From NCBI RefSeq assembly GCF_007859315.1, contig NZ_VOHA01000005.1, positions 310,001 through 374,000 on the forward strand: DNA of 64,000 bases. The letters are read 5' to 3'. The translations under genes were made by a program, and so were the position numbers. The notes under the pieces are model-generated. The model made no database searches, was not told the origin of the DNA, and saw nothing but the letters and a program-made list of their open reading frames with translations. Below, piece after piece: positions 52,825 to 60,937 of this stretch; within the stretch, counting starts at the first letter, position 1; the number at the start of each line of letters is the position of its first letter. This DNA is from Reyranella sp. CPCC 100927 (GTDB taxonomy: Bacteria > Pseudomonadota > Alphaproteobacteria > Reyranellales > Reyranellaceae).

Positions 52825-54126
52825 GTGCGCCTGCCTTTTTTCTACGGTTGGATTATCGTCGCCGTCGTCTTCGTGACGATGGCCATCGGCGTCAACGCGC
52901 GCACCGCGTTCTCGCTGCTGTTTCCGCCGATCCTGCACGATTTCGGCTGGGAGCGCGGCGTGGTTGCCGGCGCCTTCTCGTTCGGGTTTCTCGTCTCGGC
53001 TGCCGTGAGCCCGATCCTCGGCTGGCTGATGGATCGGCGTGGCCCCAAGGTCGTGATGGAGCTGGGCGTCGTCCTGATGGGCGCCGGCCTGCTGCTGGCG
53101 GCTTATGTCACGCAACCCTGGCACCTCTATGTCACGCTGGGCGTTCTGGTGGGCGGCGGCAGCATCTGCCTGGGTTACACGGGGCAATCGCTGTTCCTGC
53201 CCAACTGGTTCGTGCGCCGGCGCGGCCTGGCGCTCAGCATCGCGTTTGCCGGCGTCGGGGTCGGCTCGATCGTGCTGTTGCCCTGGATGCAGTCGTTCAT
53301 GGATCGCACCGACTGGCGCACCGCCTGCTGGATGCTGGGTGTGGTCGTCCTGGTCGTGCTGGCGCCGCTGAACCTGCTGCTGTGGCGGCGCCCAGAGGAT
53401 CTTGGCCTGCAGCCCGACGGTGACAGCAACGCCCCCAACACCGGCACCACCGGTCCCGCATCGAACGTGGTCGATCCGGCCTGGGCCGCCGTCGACTGGA
53501 CCCTGGCCCGTGCCGTCCGCACCAGCCGGTTCTGGTGGATCGCCGTTGCCTATGTCAGCGGCCTCTACGCCTGGTACGCCGTCCAGGTGCATCAGACCCA
53601 GTACCTGGTCGAGATCGGCTTCACGACGTCCGACGCCGCCTGGGCACTGGGCTTCGTCAGCCTGGTCGCCATTCCCGGCCAGATCGCGCTGGGCTACATC
53701 TCCGACCGGATCGGCCGCGAATGGGTGTGGACAGTGGCCTGCCTGGGCTTCGTGATCTGCTTCCTGGCCCTGATCGCCTTGGAACACACTCCCTCACCGG
53801 TGTTGCTGTGGCTGATGGTCGTGGCACAAGGTGCACTCGGCTACGGCTTCACCTCGGTCATGGGGGCCATCGTGGCCGAGATCTTCCAGGGCCGTCACTA
53901 TGGCTCGATCTTCGGCGTCGTGATGCTGCTGATGATCGGTGGCGGCGCGGCGGGCCCGTGGCTCACCGGCGTCATCCACGATGAGACCGGCAGCTACGCG
54001 CTCGGCTTCTGGATCGGTGCCGCGCTGAGCGTAATCTCCGCGATCACCATCTGGTTCGCCGCGCCGCGCAAGGTACGCGCCGTGGCCGGCCAGGTGCACC
54101 GCATCGTCCGCGCGAAGGCGGCCTAG
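52825..54126 (+). CDS. MFS transporter, oxalate/monocarboxylate type
   Basis: Twelve-helix carrier of 433 aa. Starts FFYGWIIVAVVFVTMAIGVNAR and has GWLMDRRGPK between helices 2 and 3, plus LGYISDRIGRE between helices 8 and 9, as in the OFA/monocarboxylate porters. GTG 52825 is chosen because AGGAA precedes it by 7 nt and the mature protein begins at the first helix. An upstream frame would run through a hairpin. It may import or export the small acid handled by the hydroxyacid dehydrogenase. Confidence 0.88.
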   Translation: MRLPFFYGWIIVAVVFVTMAIGVNARTAFSLLFPPILHDFGWERGVVAGAFSFGFLVSAAVSPILGWLMDRRGPKVVMELGVVLMGAGLLLAAYVTQPWHLYVTLGVLVGGGSICLGYTGQSLFLPNWFVRRRGLALSIAFAGVGVGSIVLLPWMQSFMDRTDWRTACWMLGVVVLVVLAPLNLLLWRRPEDLGLQPDGDSNAPNTGTTGPASNVVDPAWAAVDWTLARAVRTSRFWWIAVAYVSGLYAWYAVQVHQTQYLVEIGFTTSDAAWALGFVSLVAIPGQIALGYISDRIGREWVWTVACLGFVICFLALIALEHTPSPVLLWLMVVAQGALGYGFTSVMGAIVAEIFQGRHYGSIFGVVMLLMIGGGAAGPWLTGVIHDETGSYALGFWIGAALSVISAITIWFAAPRKVRAVAGQVHRIVRAKAA

Positions 54127-54137
54127 CGGTGCGCAGG

Positions 54138-55034
54138 TTAAACCGTTCGCCCCACCACATCCGATGAGCCGTCGTCGGTCGCAGCCGGGGCGTGCAGCCC
54201 TTGCACCGGCGATCCCAGTAGCGCCTTTCGCCGGTCGCCCGCCTGGCGCATGAAGGGCTGCGGTCGCGCGAAATAGCGCCGCGGCGACATCCCCAGGAAG
54301 TAGCGGAATTCCCGGATGAAGTGCGACTGGTCCACGTAGTGCGGATCGATCAACGTGCCCCAGGAACCCGGCGGCACGTCGCGGATGGCCGCGAGCGAGC
54401 GCAGAAAGCGTTGACGCCGCAGCAGGCGCATTGGCCGCAAGCCGAAATAACGCAGGCACAATCGCTCGAGTTGCCGCGTCGACAACGTCAGGCAGGTGGC
54501 CCAGTCCTCCACGGATCGGTTGCCGGCATCGACGAGGGCGGCGTGCGCTTCTCGGACGATCGTGGGTGCCATCGGCCGCGGGGCCAGCCGATCAAGAAGG
54601 TACCGATCAAGGGCTTCGACAACCCCATCACCGTCGGCTAGCGCCCGCAGCATCGGAACCAGATCGCCCGCATGAGGGCCGAATGCATCGGACAGTGGCC
54701 GCAAGCGGTTGGCAAAGGCGTCCGCCGGCTGGCCGGTCAGCTGAACCCATCCTTCCGGAAGGATGCCGATGCCCATGCCGATCCCCGGCGTGCCGTAGGC
54801 AACAAGACCGCGCTCCTGCGTCCCACTGATCGTCGCTTCCGCTACGGGCTGGACTGACTGTCCGAGAATCTTGACCCGCCAACGGCCCGAGAGGACCAAC
54901 CGGATGTTGGCCCACTCCGGCGGAAACATGTCCTCGACGTCATCCGGTCCGGCGATGTGCAGGACATAATAGGTGGAGACAGCGTGACGCAGCGCCGGCG
55001 CCGGCAGAAAGAAGTGGACGGTCGCCTGGGACAT
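54138..55034 (-). CDS. AraC family regulator, twin 1
   Basis: Regulator of 298 aa with an N-terminal effector domain resembling DUF6597/AraC-binding-like (about 1-130, ISGTQERG and GILPEGWVQLTGQPADAF) and a C-terminal two-helix-turn-helix AraC domain (about 165-270, SVEDWATCLTLSTRQLERL and YVDQSHFIREFRYFLGMSPRRYF). By eye it is about three-quarters identical, without gaps, to the gene at 57394-58338. The two lie on the same strand on either side of a core MetE-like and a threonine-dehydratase-like gene. It ends facing the MFS gene. Confidence 0.92.
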   Translation of the reverse strand: MSQATVHFFLPAPALRHAVSTYYVLHIAGPDDVEDMFPPEWANIRLVLSGRWRVKILGQSVQPVAEATISGTQERGLVAYGTPGIGMGIGILPEGWVQLTGQPADAFANRLRPLSDAFGPHAGDLVPMLRALADGDGVVEALDRYLLDRLAPRPMAPTIVREAHAALVDAGNRSVEDWATCLTLSTRQLERLCLRYFGLRPMRLLRRQRFLRSLAAIRDVPPGSWGTLIDPHYVDQSHFIREFRYFLGMSPRRYFARPQPFMRQAGDRRKALLGSPVQGLHAPAATDDGSSDVVGRTV

Positions 55035-55087
55035 GACATCCCCGACTTCATGCTGCGGCGAGATATTTCGTCGCTGGTGCTGCCTTA

Positions 55088-55098
55088 TACAATTGTTC
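55088..55098. promoter_or_regulatory. Upstream motif shared with twin 2 (TACAATTGTTC)
   Basis: TACAATTGTTC lies 54 bp upstream of the AraC twin 1 start. A motif with one change (TACAAGTGTTC) lies 56 bp upstream of twin 2. The centre ACAATTGT is palindromic here. It could be a promoter element or autoregulatory site. Confidence 0.4.
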
Positions 55099-55122
55099 GG
55101 GACAGTTCTCCACTGGCGCCGG

Positions 55123-56289
55123 CTACGATCTCCCCCACAGCCGCCTGGTTGCGATACGGGCGCCTTCCGCCGCGGCCTGCAGCTTGGCCCACACGACGTC
55201 GGGCGCCACGAATTCGTACCCGGCGAAAGTGCCGAAACCGCAATCCGTGCTGGCGATCACGCGCGTGCGATCACCCACCGCCGCCACCGCTTCGCAGATG
55301 CGGTTGGCGACCACCTCGGGATGCTCGACATAGTTGGTCGTCGAGTCCAGCACGCCCGGCAGCAGCACCATCTCGGCCGGCAATGTCTGACGCTTGAGTT
55401 CGGCATATTCGTGCTGATGCCGCGGGTTGGCGAACTCCAGGCTCAACCCGCCGACCCGGGCCTGGTACAGCAACGGCAGGATGTCGCCCACCGGCACGTC
55501 ATGCACGTGCGGCCCCTCCCAGTTGCCCCAGCAGCAATGCAATCGCACGCGGTCGCGCGGGATGTTCGCCAGTGCCTCGTTGAGGGCTGCGACATGCAGT
55601 TCGACAACCGCCTGGAATTCGGCCAGTGACTTGTCCTGGAACAGCACGACGCGCTCCATCGCCAGGTCGGGCGCATCCAGCTGCAGGACAAAGCCGCGGG
55701 CGACGATCAGCTCGTATTCCTTCCTCATCTCGCGTGCCAGCGCGAAGACGTACTTCTCATGGCTATCGTACCAGGCGTTCAGCATGGTCGTGGCGATGAT
55801 ACCGGGCGACGCCGCCGTCATGAACCGATCGACATAGCCCCCGGCATGTCCAGCGCTGGCGGCGTCGAACAGGGCACATTCCTGCTCGGCCGCACTCAGG
55901 TCCTCGTACGAAACATCGGCGATCGCCTGTGGTGCGTCACGCACCTTGGAACGCCGCGGGAAACGCGCCACCGAGGCCTGGGCGAAGCCGGGAAAGTCAC
56001 GGAAGTCCGTTGGGAACGGTCGCTTGGAGGCACCACCGAAGCCCTTCATGCGCTGCGGCACATAGGTCTGAAACCCGACCCGTGGTTGCTCGCCATCGTT
56101 GATGACGTCGACACCGGCCTTGATCTGCTGGCGCACGACCGCCTCGACCGACTGTTTGACCTCGCGTGCGAACGTGGCGTCGTCGATCGGCTCATCCCGT
56201 TCCTGGCGGATCAACAGGTCCGTAAGTGTCGCTGACCGTGGCAGGCTGCCGACATGCGTGGTCAGGATTCGATCGGTGCTGAGCTGCAT
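55123..56289 (-). CDS. MetE C-terminal-type (core) methionine synthase family protein
   Basis: Protein of 388 aa corresponding to the catalytic C-terminal barrel of cobalamin-independent methionine synthase; the N-terminal half of the usual 750-aa MetE is absent. Zinc ligands are retained: His251 and Cys253 (LHCCWGN), Glu285 (LSLEFANP) and Cys350 (STDCGFG), with THVGSLPR near the start. It probably transfers a methyl or alkyl group to a thiol, but core-MetE proteins often have other donors than methyl-folate. It is downstream (15 bp) of the dehydratase gene on the same strand. Confidence 0.88.
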   Translation of the reverse strand: MQLSTDRILTTHVGSLPRSATLTDLLIRQERDEPIDDATFAREVKQSVEAVVRQQIKAGVDVINDGEQPRVGFQTYVPQRMKGFGGASKRPFPTDFRDFPGFAQASVARFPRRSKVRDAPQAIADVSYEDLSAAEQECALFDAASAGHAGGYVDRFMTAASPGIIATTMLNAWYDSHEKYVFALAREMRKEYELIVARGFVLQLDAPDLAMERVVLFQDKSLAEFQAVVELHVAALNEALANIPRDRVRLHCCWGNWEGPHVHDVPVGDILPLLYQARVGGLSLEFANPRHQHEYAELKRQTLPAEMVLLPGVLDSTTNYVEHPEVVANRICEAVAAVGDRTRVIASTDCGFGTFAGYEFVAPDVVWAKLQAAAEGARIATRRLWGRS

Positions 56290-56304
56290 CGCGTTCTCCT
56301 GTGG

Positions 56305-57291
56305 TCAACGGGCCGTCGCAGCGTCGCCGACGCTGAAGCGATCGACCCAGCGCGTCATGTCTGCCACGGATGTGTTGCCGCCGCACAACACCAAGCCGAT
56401 CATCGCATCGGCGCCAGCCCGCTTCACGACCTCGCGCGCCGCCGGAATGAGGCAGCCCGCGGCCGGCTCGACCCACAACCGGGCCTCCTCTGCCAGCGTG
56501 ACAGCACCGGCCACCGCGTCGGCGTCGGACACGACGATCACCTCTTCGACCAGGGCTTTGACATGCTCGAGCGTTCGTTCGGTCACGTAGGGTGCGCCCA
56601 GGGTCGAGGAAATGGACGTGACCTTGATCTGTACCGGTCGCTGCGCAGCCAACGCCTGCGCCATGGCATCGGCGCCCTGCGTCTCCACGCCCCAGATACG
56701 AACATCAGGTTTGACCGCCTTGATGGCGGTCGCCACGCCCGAGATCAAGGCACCACCACCGATGCTGACCAGCACGTCGGTCAACCCCGGTGCGTCGGCG
56801 ATGAACTCGAGGCCCAGGGTACCGTGCCCGGCCATGATCAGGGGATCGTCGTACGAATGAACGTAGGTCAGGCCCTTGGCCCGCTCGGCTTCGGCAACGT
56901 CGAATGCCGCCGCGACGTCGGGTGTCAGGATCAGATTGGCGCCATCCGCACGGATCCGCGCCTTGGACCGTTCTGGTGCGGCCTGCGGCATGACGATGGT
57001 CGCGGCCAGTCCCATGGTGCGCGCCATCATGGCCGTGGCGATCCCATGGTTGCCACCGCTGACGGTCACGATACCCTTGTCTCGTTCCTCAGCCGACAAC
57101 GACAGCACCTTGTTGACGATGCCACGCGGTTTGAAACAACCGGCAAGCTGCAGCGTTTCGAGCTTGAGCGCGACGGGTCGGCCCAGCACGGCTGCCAAAC
57201 CCGGGCTGGCGACGCACGGGGTTCGCAGCACCTGCCCGGCGATGACGCCCTCAGCCTTGCGAATATCGTCGATCGTGATCCTGAGGCTCAT
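56305..57291 (-). CDS. Threonine/serine dehydratase family PLP protein
   Basis: Fold-type II PLP enzyme of 328 aa. Lys54 in CFKPRG forms the Schiff base, SGGNHG near 88 binds the substrate carboxylate and SIGGGALISG near 176 holds the PLP phosphate. It deaminates threonine or serine, or racemises an amino acid; no C-terminal ACT domain, so no isoleucine feedback control and probably catabolic. ATG 57291 with GAGGAA 4 nt before is preferred to an in-frame ATG 30 bp upstream. The MetE-like gene follows by 13 bp, suggesting an operon between the AraC twins. Confidence 0.9.
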   Translation of the reverse strand: MSLRITIDDIRKAEGVIAGQVLRTPCVASPGLAAVLGRPVALKLETLQLAGCFKPRGIVNKVLSLSAEERDKGIVTVSGGNHGIATAMMARTMGLAATIVMPQAAPERSKARIRADGANLILTPDVAAAFDVAEAERAKGLTYVHSYDDPLIMAGHGTLGLEFIADAPGLTDVLVSIGGGALISGVATAIKAVKPDVRIWGVETQGADAMAQALAAQRPVQIKVTSISSTLGAPYVTERTLEHVKALVEEVIVVSDADAVAGAVTLAEEARLWVEPAAGCLIPAAREVVKRAGADAMIGLVLCGGNTSVADMTRWVDRFSVGDAATAR

Positions 57292-57393
57292 ACATTCCTC
57301 ATCGCTCGTATCCATGTTCACGCACGTCAGCGCGCACGCGACATCAATGACCCGGTTCCGCCGGTAGCGATAGCATCGAATGACCCGGGAGAG

Positions 57394-58338
57394 TCAGCTC
57401 GGCATGTAGCGTGGACCGCGGCGGCCGGCATCCTTGTCGTCCTCGGCCGCCTCCAGATCGGCCACGCGTTGACGCGCGCGCGACGCGGCCGGCGCATGCA
57501 GGATCTGCACGGGTGATCCGAGGAGCGCCTTTCGCCTGTCCCCGGTTTGACGCATGAAGGGTTGCGGGCGCGCGAAAAAGACCCGGGGCGACATGCCCAG
57601 AAAATAATGGCACTCCCGGATGAAATGCGGTTGGTCGACATAGTGCGAGTCGATCAGCATGCTCCACGAGCCCGGCGGCACGTCGCGTATGGCGGCCAGT
57701 GTGCGCAGGAACCGTTGCCGCCGCAGCAGACGTTTCGGTGGCAGGCCGAAGTAGCGCCGGCACAATCGCTCCAATTGACGCGCCGACAGTTTCAGGCTGG
57801 TGGCCCAGTCGTCAACGGAGCGGTTGGCATCATCGAGAAGCGCGGCGTGCGCCTCTCGCACGATCGAGGGTGCTGCCGGCCGCCCCGCCAACCGGTCGAC
57901 GAGATACCGGTCGAGCGCTTCGACGATCTCCTCGTCATCGGCCAACGTGCGCAACGTCGGGACCAGGTGGTCTGCCGCGGCCCCGAATACTGTGGCGAGC
58001 GGCCGCAAGCGCTTCGCGAAGGAGTCGGCGGGCTGTCCGGTCAGCTGTACCCAGCCTTCGGGTAGGATGCCGACGCCGGCGACCAGCCCCGGCGTACCAC
58101 GGACTACCGAACCTCGTTCCTGGGTGCCGCTGATCGCCGCTTCTGCCACGGGCTGGAACGGCTGGCCGAGAATCTTGGCACGCCACCGCCCCGACAGGAC
58201 CAGGCGGATGCTCGCCCACTCCGGCAGAAACATGTCTTCGATGTCGTCCGTCCCGGCGACGGTCATGATTTGGTAGGTCGTGATGGCGTGACGCAACGCG
58301 GGCGCCGGTAGAAACAAGCGGACTGTCGCCCGTGACAT
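57394..58338 (-). CDS. AraC family regulator, twin 2
   Basis: Regulator of 314 aa with the same two domains as twin 1 (effector about 1-130, DNA-binding about 165-270: SVDDWATSLKLSARQLERL and YVDQPHFIRECHYFLGMSPRVFF). It differs from twin 1 mainly in the effector domain and in a longer, charged C terminus (about 290-314, AEDDKDAGRRG). It lies upstream of the dehydratase and MetE-like genes on the same strand with a 102-bp gap, so it is the likelier direct regulator of that pair. The two twins probably arose by duplication. Confidence 0.92.
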   Translation of the reverse strand: MSRATVRLFLPAPALRHAITTYQIMTVAGTDDIEDMFLPEWASIRLVLSGRWRAKILGQPFQPVAEAAISGTQERGSVVRGTPGLVAGVGILPEGWVQLTGQPADSFAKRLRPLATVFGAAADHLVPTLRTLADDEEIVEALDRYLVDRLAGRPAAPSIVREAHAALLDDANRSVDDWATSLKLSARQLERLCRRYFGLPPKRLLRRQRFLRTLAAIRDVPPGSWSMLIDSHYVDQPHFIRECHYFLGMSPRVFFARPQPFMRQTGDRRKALLGSPVQILHAPAASRARQRVADLEAAEDDKDAGRRGPRYMPS

Positions 58339-58393
58339 TCGCGTTTTTGGCCCTCATGCGGCGCCGAGGTGTTCGTCGCCCACGGCCCCTTTG

Positions 58394-58404
58394 TACAAGT
58401 GTTC
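58394..58404. promoter_or_regulatory. Upstream motif shared with twin 1 (TACAAGTGTTC)
   Basis: TACAAGTGTTC lies 56 bp upstream of the AraC twin 2 start and differs by one base from TACAATTGTTC, 54 bp upstream of twin 1. Surrounding sequence (CATGCGGCG-like and TTCGTCGC) is also partly conserved, so the duplication included the leader. Confidence 0.4.
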
Positions 58405-58465
58405 TGCAGCGCCCTCCAACACAAATGCCCGCCGGAACGGAAAGCGCGGGTCTAGTGGTCTCCCC

Positions 58466-59170
58466 CTATTTCGGCTGACCTGGATAGGCCGGAAACGCGT
58501 CCGCGAGTCCGTCGAACAGCGCGATCATCCGCAGGCGCCACCCATGAACGGCGCTCCCGTGCTCGATAACGTCACGTGGACTGCCCAGGCGGGCCCATTG
58601 CAGGACGGAAAACACGGCGTAGTCGGCATAGGTCGGTCCAGCACCGCCGATGAAAAGCTGCTCCTCCAATGTGTGCTCCAGCGGCACCATCGCCTGGTGA
58701 AACCGGATCAGACCGGCAGCCGGATCGGCACAGGCTTCCTCGAAGGTCATGCCGAGGTCCCGCTCGCGCGACTGCCGGAAATAGGCGCGATCGTCTGCAT
58801 GCAGGCACCAGATGAAGTCGGCGTAGATGACCCGGCGCAACAGCGGCGCCAGCACGGTGTCGCTCCAATTGCTGATGAAACGGGCCATCCCACGGGCCCT
58901 GTCGCCGCCGAACAATGTCGGGCGGTCGGCAAAGCGGTCTTCGAGATGGAGCGCGATACGCCAGCTGTCGTGGATGGCGCGATCACCATCGACCAGAACC
59001 GGCACCATATCCTGGCCGCTCAGCCGCCTGATGATCTCGACGTCGGCGAACCGCACCGCGACATAGTCGGCCGCCACCCCCTTGTGGCGCAGAGCGTAGC
59101 GGACACGCCAGGAGAACGGGCTGGGCCGGCGTCCCTCGTGGCCAACCCGCTCATACAGGGTCAGGGCCAT
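58466..59170 (-). CDS. Glutathione S-transferase, LigE (beta-etherase)-like
   Basis: Soluble GST of 234 aa. N-terminal thioredoxin fold with RPSPFSWRVRYALRHKG and MVPVLVDGDRAIHDSWRIALHLED; the Ser in SPFSWR is the probable glutathione-activating residue and the DSW motif replaces the common ES/DS gamma-glutamyl site. A helical C domain follows (about 95-230). This N-terminal pattern is that of LigE-type beta-etherases and relatives, which cleave aryl ethers in lignin dimers. ATG 59170 was chosen over 59197 because the fold starts MALTLYERV. Substrate unproven. Confidence 0.85.
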   Translation of the reverse strand: MALTLYERVGHEGRRPSPFSWRVRYALRHKGVAADYVAVRFADVEIIRRLSGQDMVPVLVDGDRAIHDSWRIALHLEDRFADRPTLFGGDRARGMARFISNWSDTVLAPLLRRVIYADFIWCLHADDRAYFRQSRERDLGMTFEEACADPAAGLIRFHQAMVPLEHTLEEQLFIGGAGPTYADYAVFSVLQWARLGSPRDVIEHGSAVHGWRLRMIALFDGLADAFPAYPGQPK

Positions 59171-59247
59171 GGCATCCTCACGTCGGAGCGATGCCATGGC
59201 CGAAGCGGTCAGTCACGGCCGCGGCATAGGTGTTTCCATCTGATCTG

Positions 59248-59961
59248 TCATGACCGTCGATGGCCGTCGATGGCAGCCTTGAAGAAACTGACGATCACCG
59301 GATGCGGGCGGCTGAGCGTGCTGGTGAGCTGGGGCACAAACAGCGTCGCCAGGAAGAACCGATGGCGGGGAATCGTGAGGATTCTCGCTTCCCCATCCGC
59401 GTCCTTGCCGACGATCATGAGCCCCGCCTCGTGCAGGCGCTGCTGATGGTCGGGATTCAATCCGAAATTGCAATAGTACTGCTCGGACACCGTCCTCGCG
59501 CCATAGATGGCTTCGGCACGACTGCCCGGTTCGATCCTCACGTCCATCGTCTGGCCGACCAGCGAGCAGGACAGCGGCGTGACGAACAGGTTGGAGGCGT
59601 AGGGATCGTATTCGGCGTGTGCGGCGTCGGTGAAGCCCAGCACATTGCGTGCGTATTCAATGACGACGTGTTGGCAGCCTCCGCATGTGCCCAGCAGCGG
59701 GACATCCCCTTCCCGCGCATAGCGGATCGCATCGAGTGCGCCTGACAGGCTCGCATAGGGACTGCCCGGGGCGATCCAGACCGCATCGAAACCCCGCAGG
59801 CGTTCGGCCGCCCCGCTCTCCAGTGCCGCTGTCGATACCCACTCGATCGCGATGCGCTCTCCCAGCGCCGCTTGCGCGTGGTCGACGGCTTCGTTCGTCT
59901 TGGCGTGGGGAGGAAACGACGGCGTGAACTCGCCGACGATTGCAACCGATATTCTCGTCAT
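59248..59961 (-). CDS. CTP synthase C-terminal-like glutamine amidotransferase-fold protein with CGGC motif
   Basis: Single class I amidotransferase domain of 237 aa, closest to the glutaminase half of CTP synthase (VIEYARNVLGF and HRFFLATLFVPQLTST), with no synthetase half. The nucleophile elbow is GTCGGCQH: Cys93 occupies the usual nucleophile position and Cys96 gives a CGGC motif. The catalytic His and Glu of CTP synthase FHPEF are replaced (Val209, Gln211), so glutaminase activity is unlikely. Proteins of this type are described in databases as CTP-synthase C-terminal-related (seleno)proteins, which fits a thiol or selenol role. Divergent from a LysR gene with a 91-bp gap. Confidence 0.85.
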   Translation of the reverse strand: MTRISVAIVGEFTPSFPPHAKTNEAVDHAQAALGERIAIEWVSTAALESGAAERLRGFDAVWIAPGSPYASLSGALDAIRYAREGDVPLLGTCGGCQHVVIEYARNVLGFTDAAHAEYDPYASNLFVTPLSCSLVGQTMDVRIEPGSRAEAIYGARTVSEQYYCNFGLNPDHQQRLHEAGLMIVGKDADGEARILTIPRHRFFLATLFVPQLTSTLSRPHPVIVSFFKAAIDGHRRS

Positions 59962-60028
59962 CGCTATCTACCACCAGGTCTTTCGATTGTCGTGGCCTTG
60001 AACCTGGATTCTGGGTTGATATAAGTAA

Positions 60029-60049
60029 AATGACTTTGAAAGCATCATT
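60029..60049. promoter_or_regulatory. Possible LysR box AATGA-N11-TCATT
   Basis: AATGACTTTGAAAGCATCAT T: 5-bp arms with an 11-bp centre that contains the small palindrome CTTTGAAAG. It sits in an AT-rich 91-bp divergent region, ending 3 bp before the LysR ATG at 60053. Position and shape fit an autoregulatory site. Confidence 0.3.
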
Positions 60050-60052
60050 GAT

Positions 60053-60937
60053 ATGACTAATACTAATGTCTCTCTGTCTCATCTTCGCGTGCTGAACACG
60101 GCCATCGAAAAAGGAAGCTTTTCGGCAGCCGCGGAAGAGATCGGCATCACGCAGTCTGGTGTGAGCCAGAGCATCAAGCATCTTGAGGCAACCCTGGGGG
60201 CTCAGCTGCTCATCCGGCACCGCGACGGCGTTGCGCCGACCGAGCTGGGCAAGGCGGTGCTTGCCGACGCCCGGCTCGCGCTCCAGGCCATCGAGCGCAT
60301 CCGGCAGGCCTGCAGCGCTGCCAAAGGCGTGCCGTCGGGCCGGATCCGTCTCGGCAGCATCTCGAGCGTCGCCGCGCGGATGCTGCCGTCCATCCTGGCG
60401 CGATTCCGCCGGCAGTATCCCGGCGTCAAGATTGATCTCATCGAAGGCACTGAGACCGAGATTGGCGAGTGGGTCGAGAACGCGGTCGTCGATTTAGGAT
60501 TGACGGGAGAGACGACGCCGAACGTGCTGGCCTCGCCTGTAGCGGAAGACGACTTCGTCCTGGTCGTCGGCGCCAAGCACCGCCTGGCCGGGCGGCGCTT
60601 CATCCGGCCGGCAGACATCGCACAGGAATCGTTCTTGATGTCGACCTCGGGTTGCGAGCCGGCCATACGCCGGATCTTCGGCGCGGCCAACATTAATCCT
60701 CCCATCGCCTTTCGCGTGCGCGACCCGGAAGCGCTGGTGAACATGGTCGGCCAGGGGCTCGGCGTGACGATCATGCCACAGCTCTCCATCCCCGACAGGG
60801 TGCGGGGAGTAGTTTGCGTCTCGATCCAACCGCGCCAGGAACGCCGGATCGTCGCGATCACAAGCTCTGATCAACCCGAGATGCCGGCCGTCGAGATCTT
60901 GAAAGTGATGCTCATGAGGGGCAAGAACGCAGGGTAG
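60053..60937 (+). CDS. LysR family transcriptional regulator
   Basis: Regulator of 294 aa: winged helix at 1-60 (SFSAAAEEIGITQSGVSQSIKHLE), effector domain about 88-290 with the typical GVTIMPQLSIP pocket segment. Divergent from the CTP-synthase-like gene, so that gene is a likely target. The ABC transporter operon starts 143 bp downstream on the same strand and could also be controlled by it. Confidence 0.93.
   Translation: MTNTNVSLSHLRVLNTAIEKGSFSAAAEEIGITQSGVSQSIKHLEATLGAQLLIRHRDGVAPTELGKAVLADARLALQAIERIRQACSAAKGVPSGRIRLGSISSVAARMLPSILARFRRQYPGVKIDLIEGTETEIGEWVENAVVDLGLTGETTPNVLASPVAEDDFVLVVGAKHRLAGRRFIRPADIAQESFLMSTSGCEPAIRRIFGAANINPPIAFRVRDPEALVNMVGQGLGVTIMPQLSIPDRVRGVVCVSIQPRQERRIVAITSSDQPEMPAVEILKVMLMRGKNAG

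Noticed and set aside
59248-59961. True selenoprotein in this genome
   Set aside because: Both elbow positions are encoded as Cys codons, and no in-frame TGA or SECIS need be invoked.
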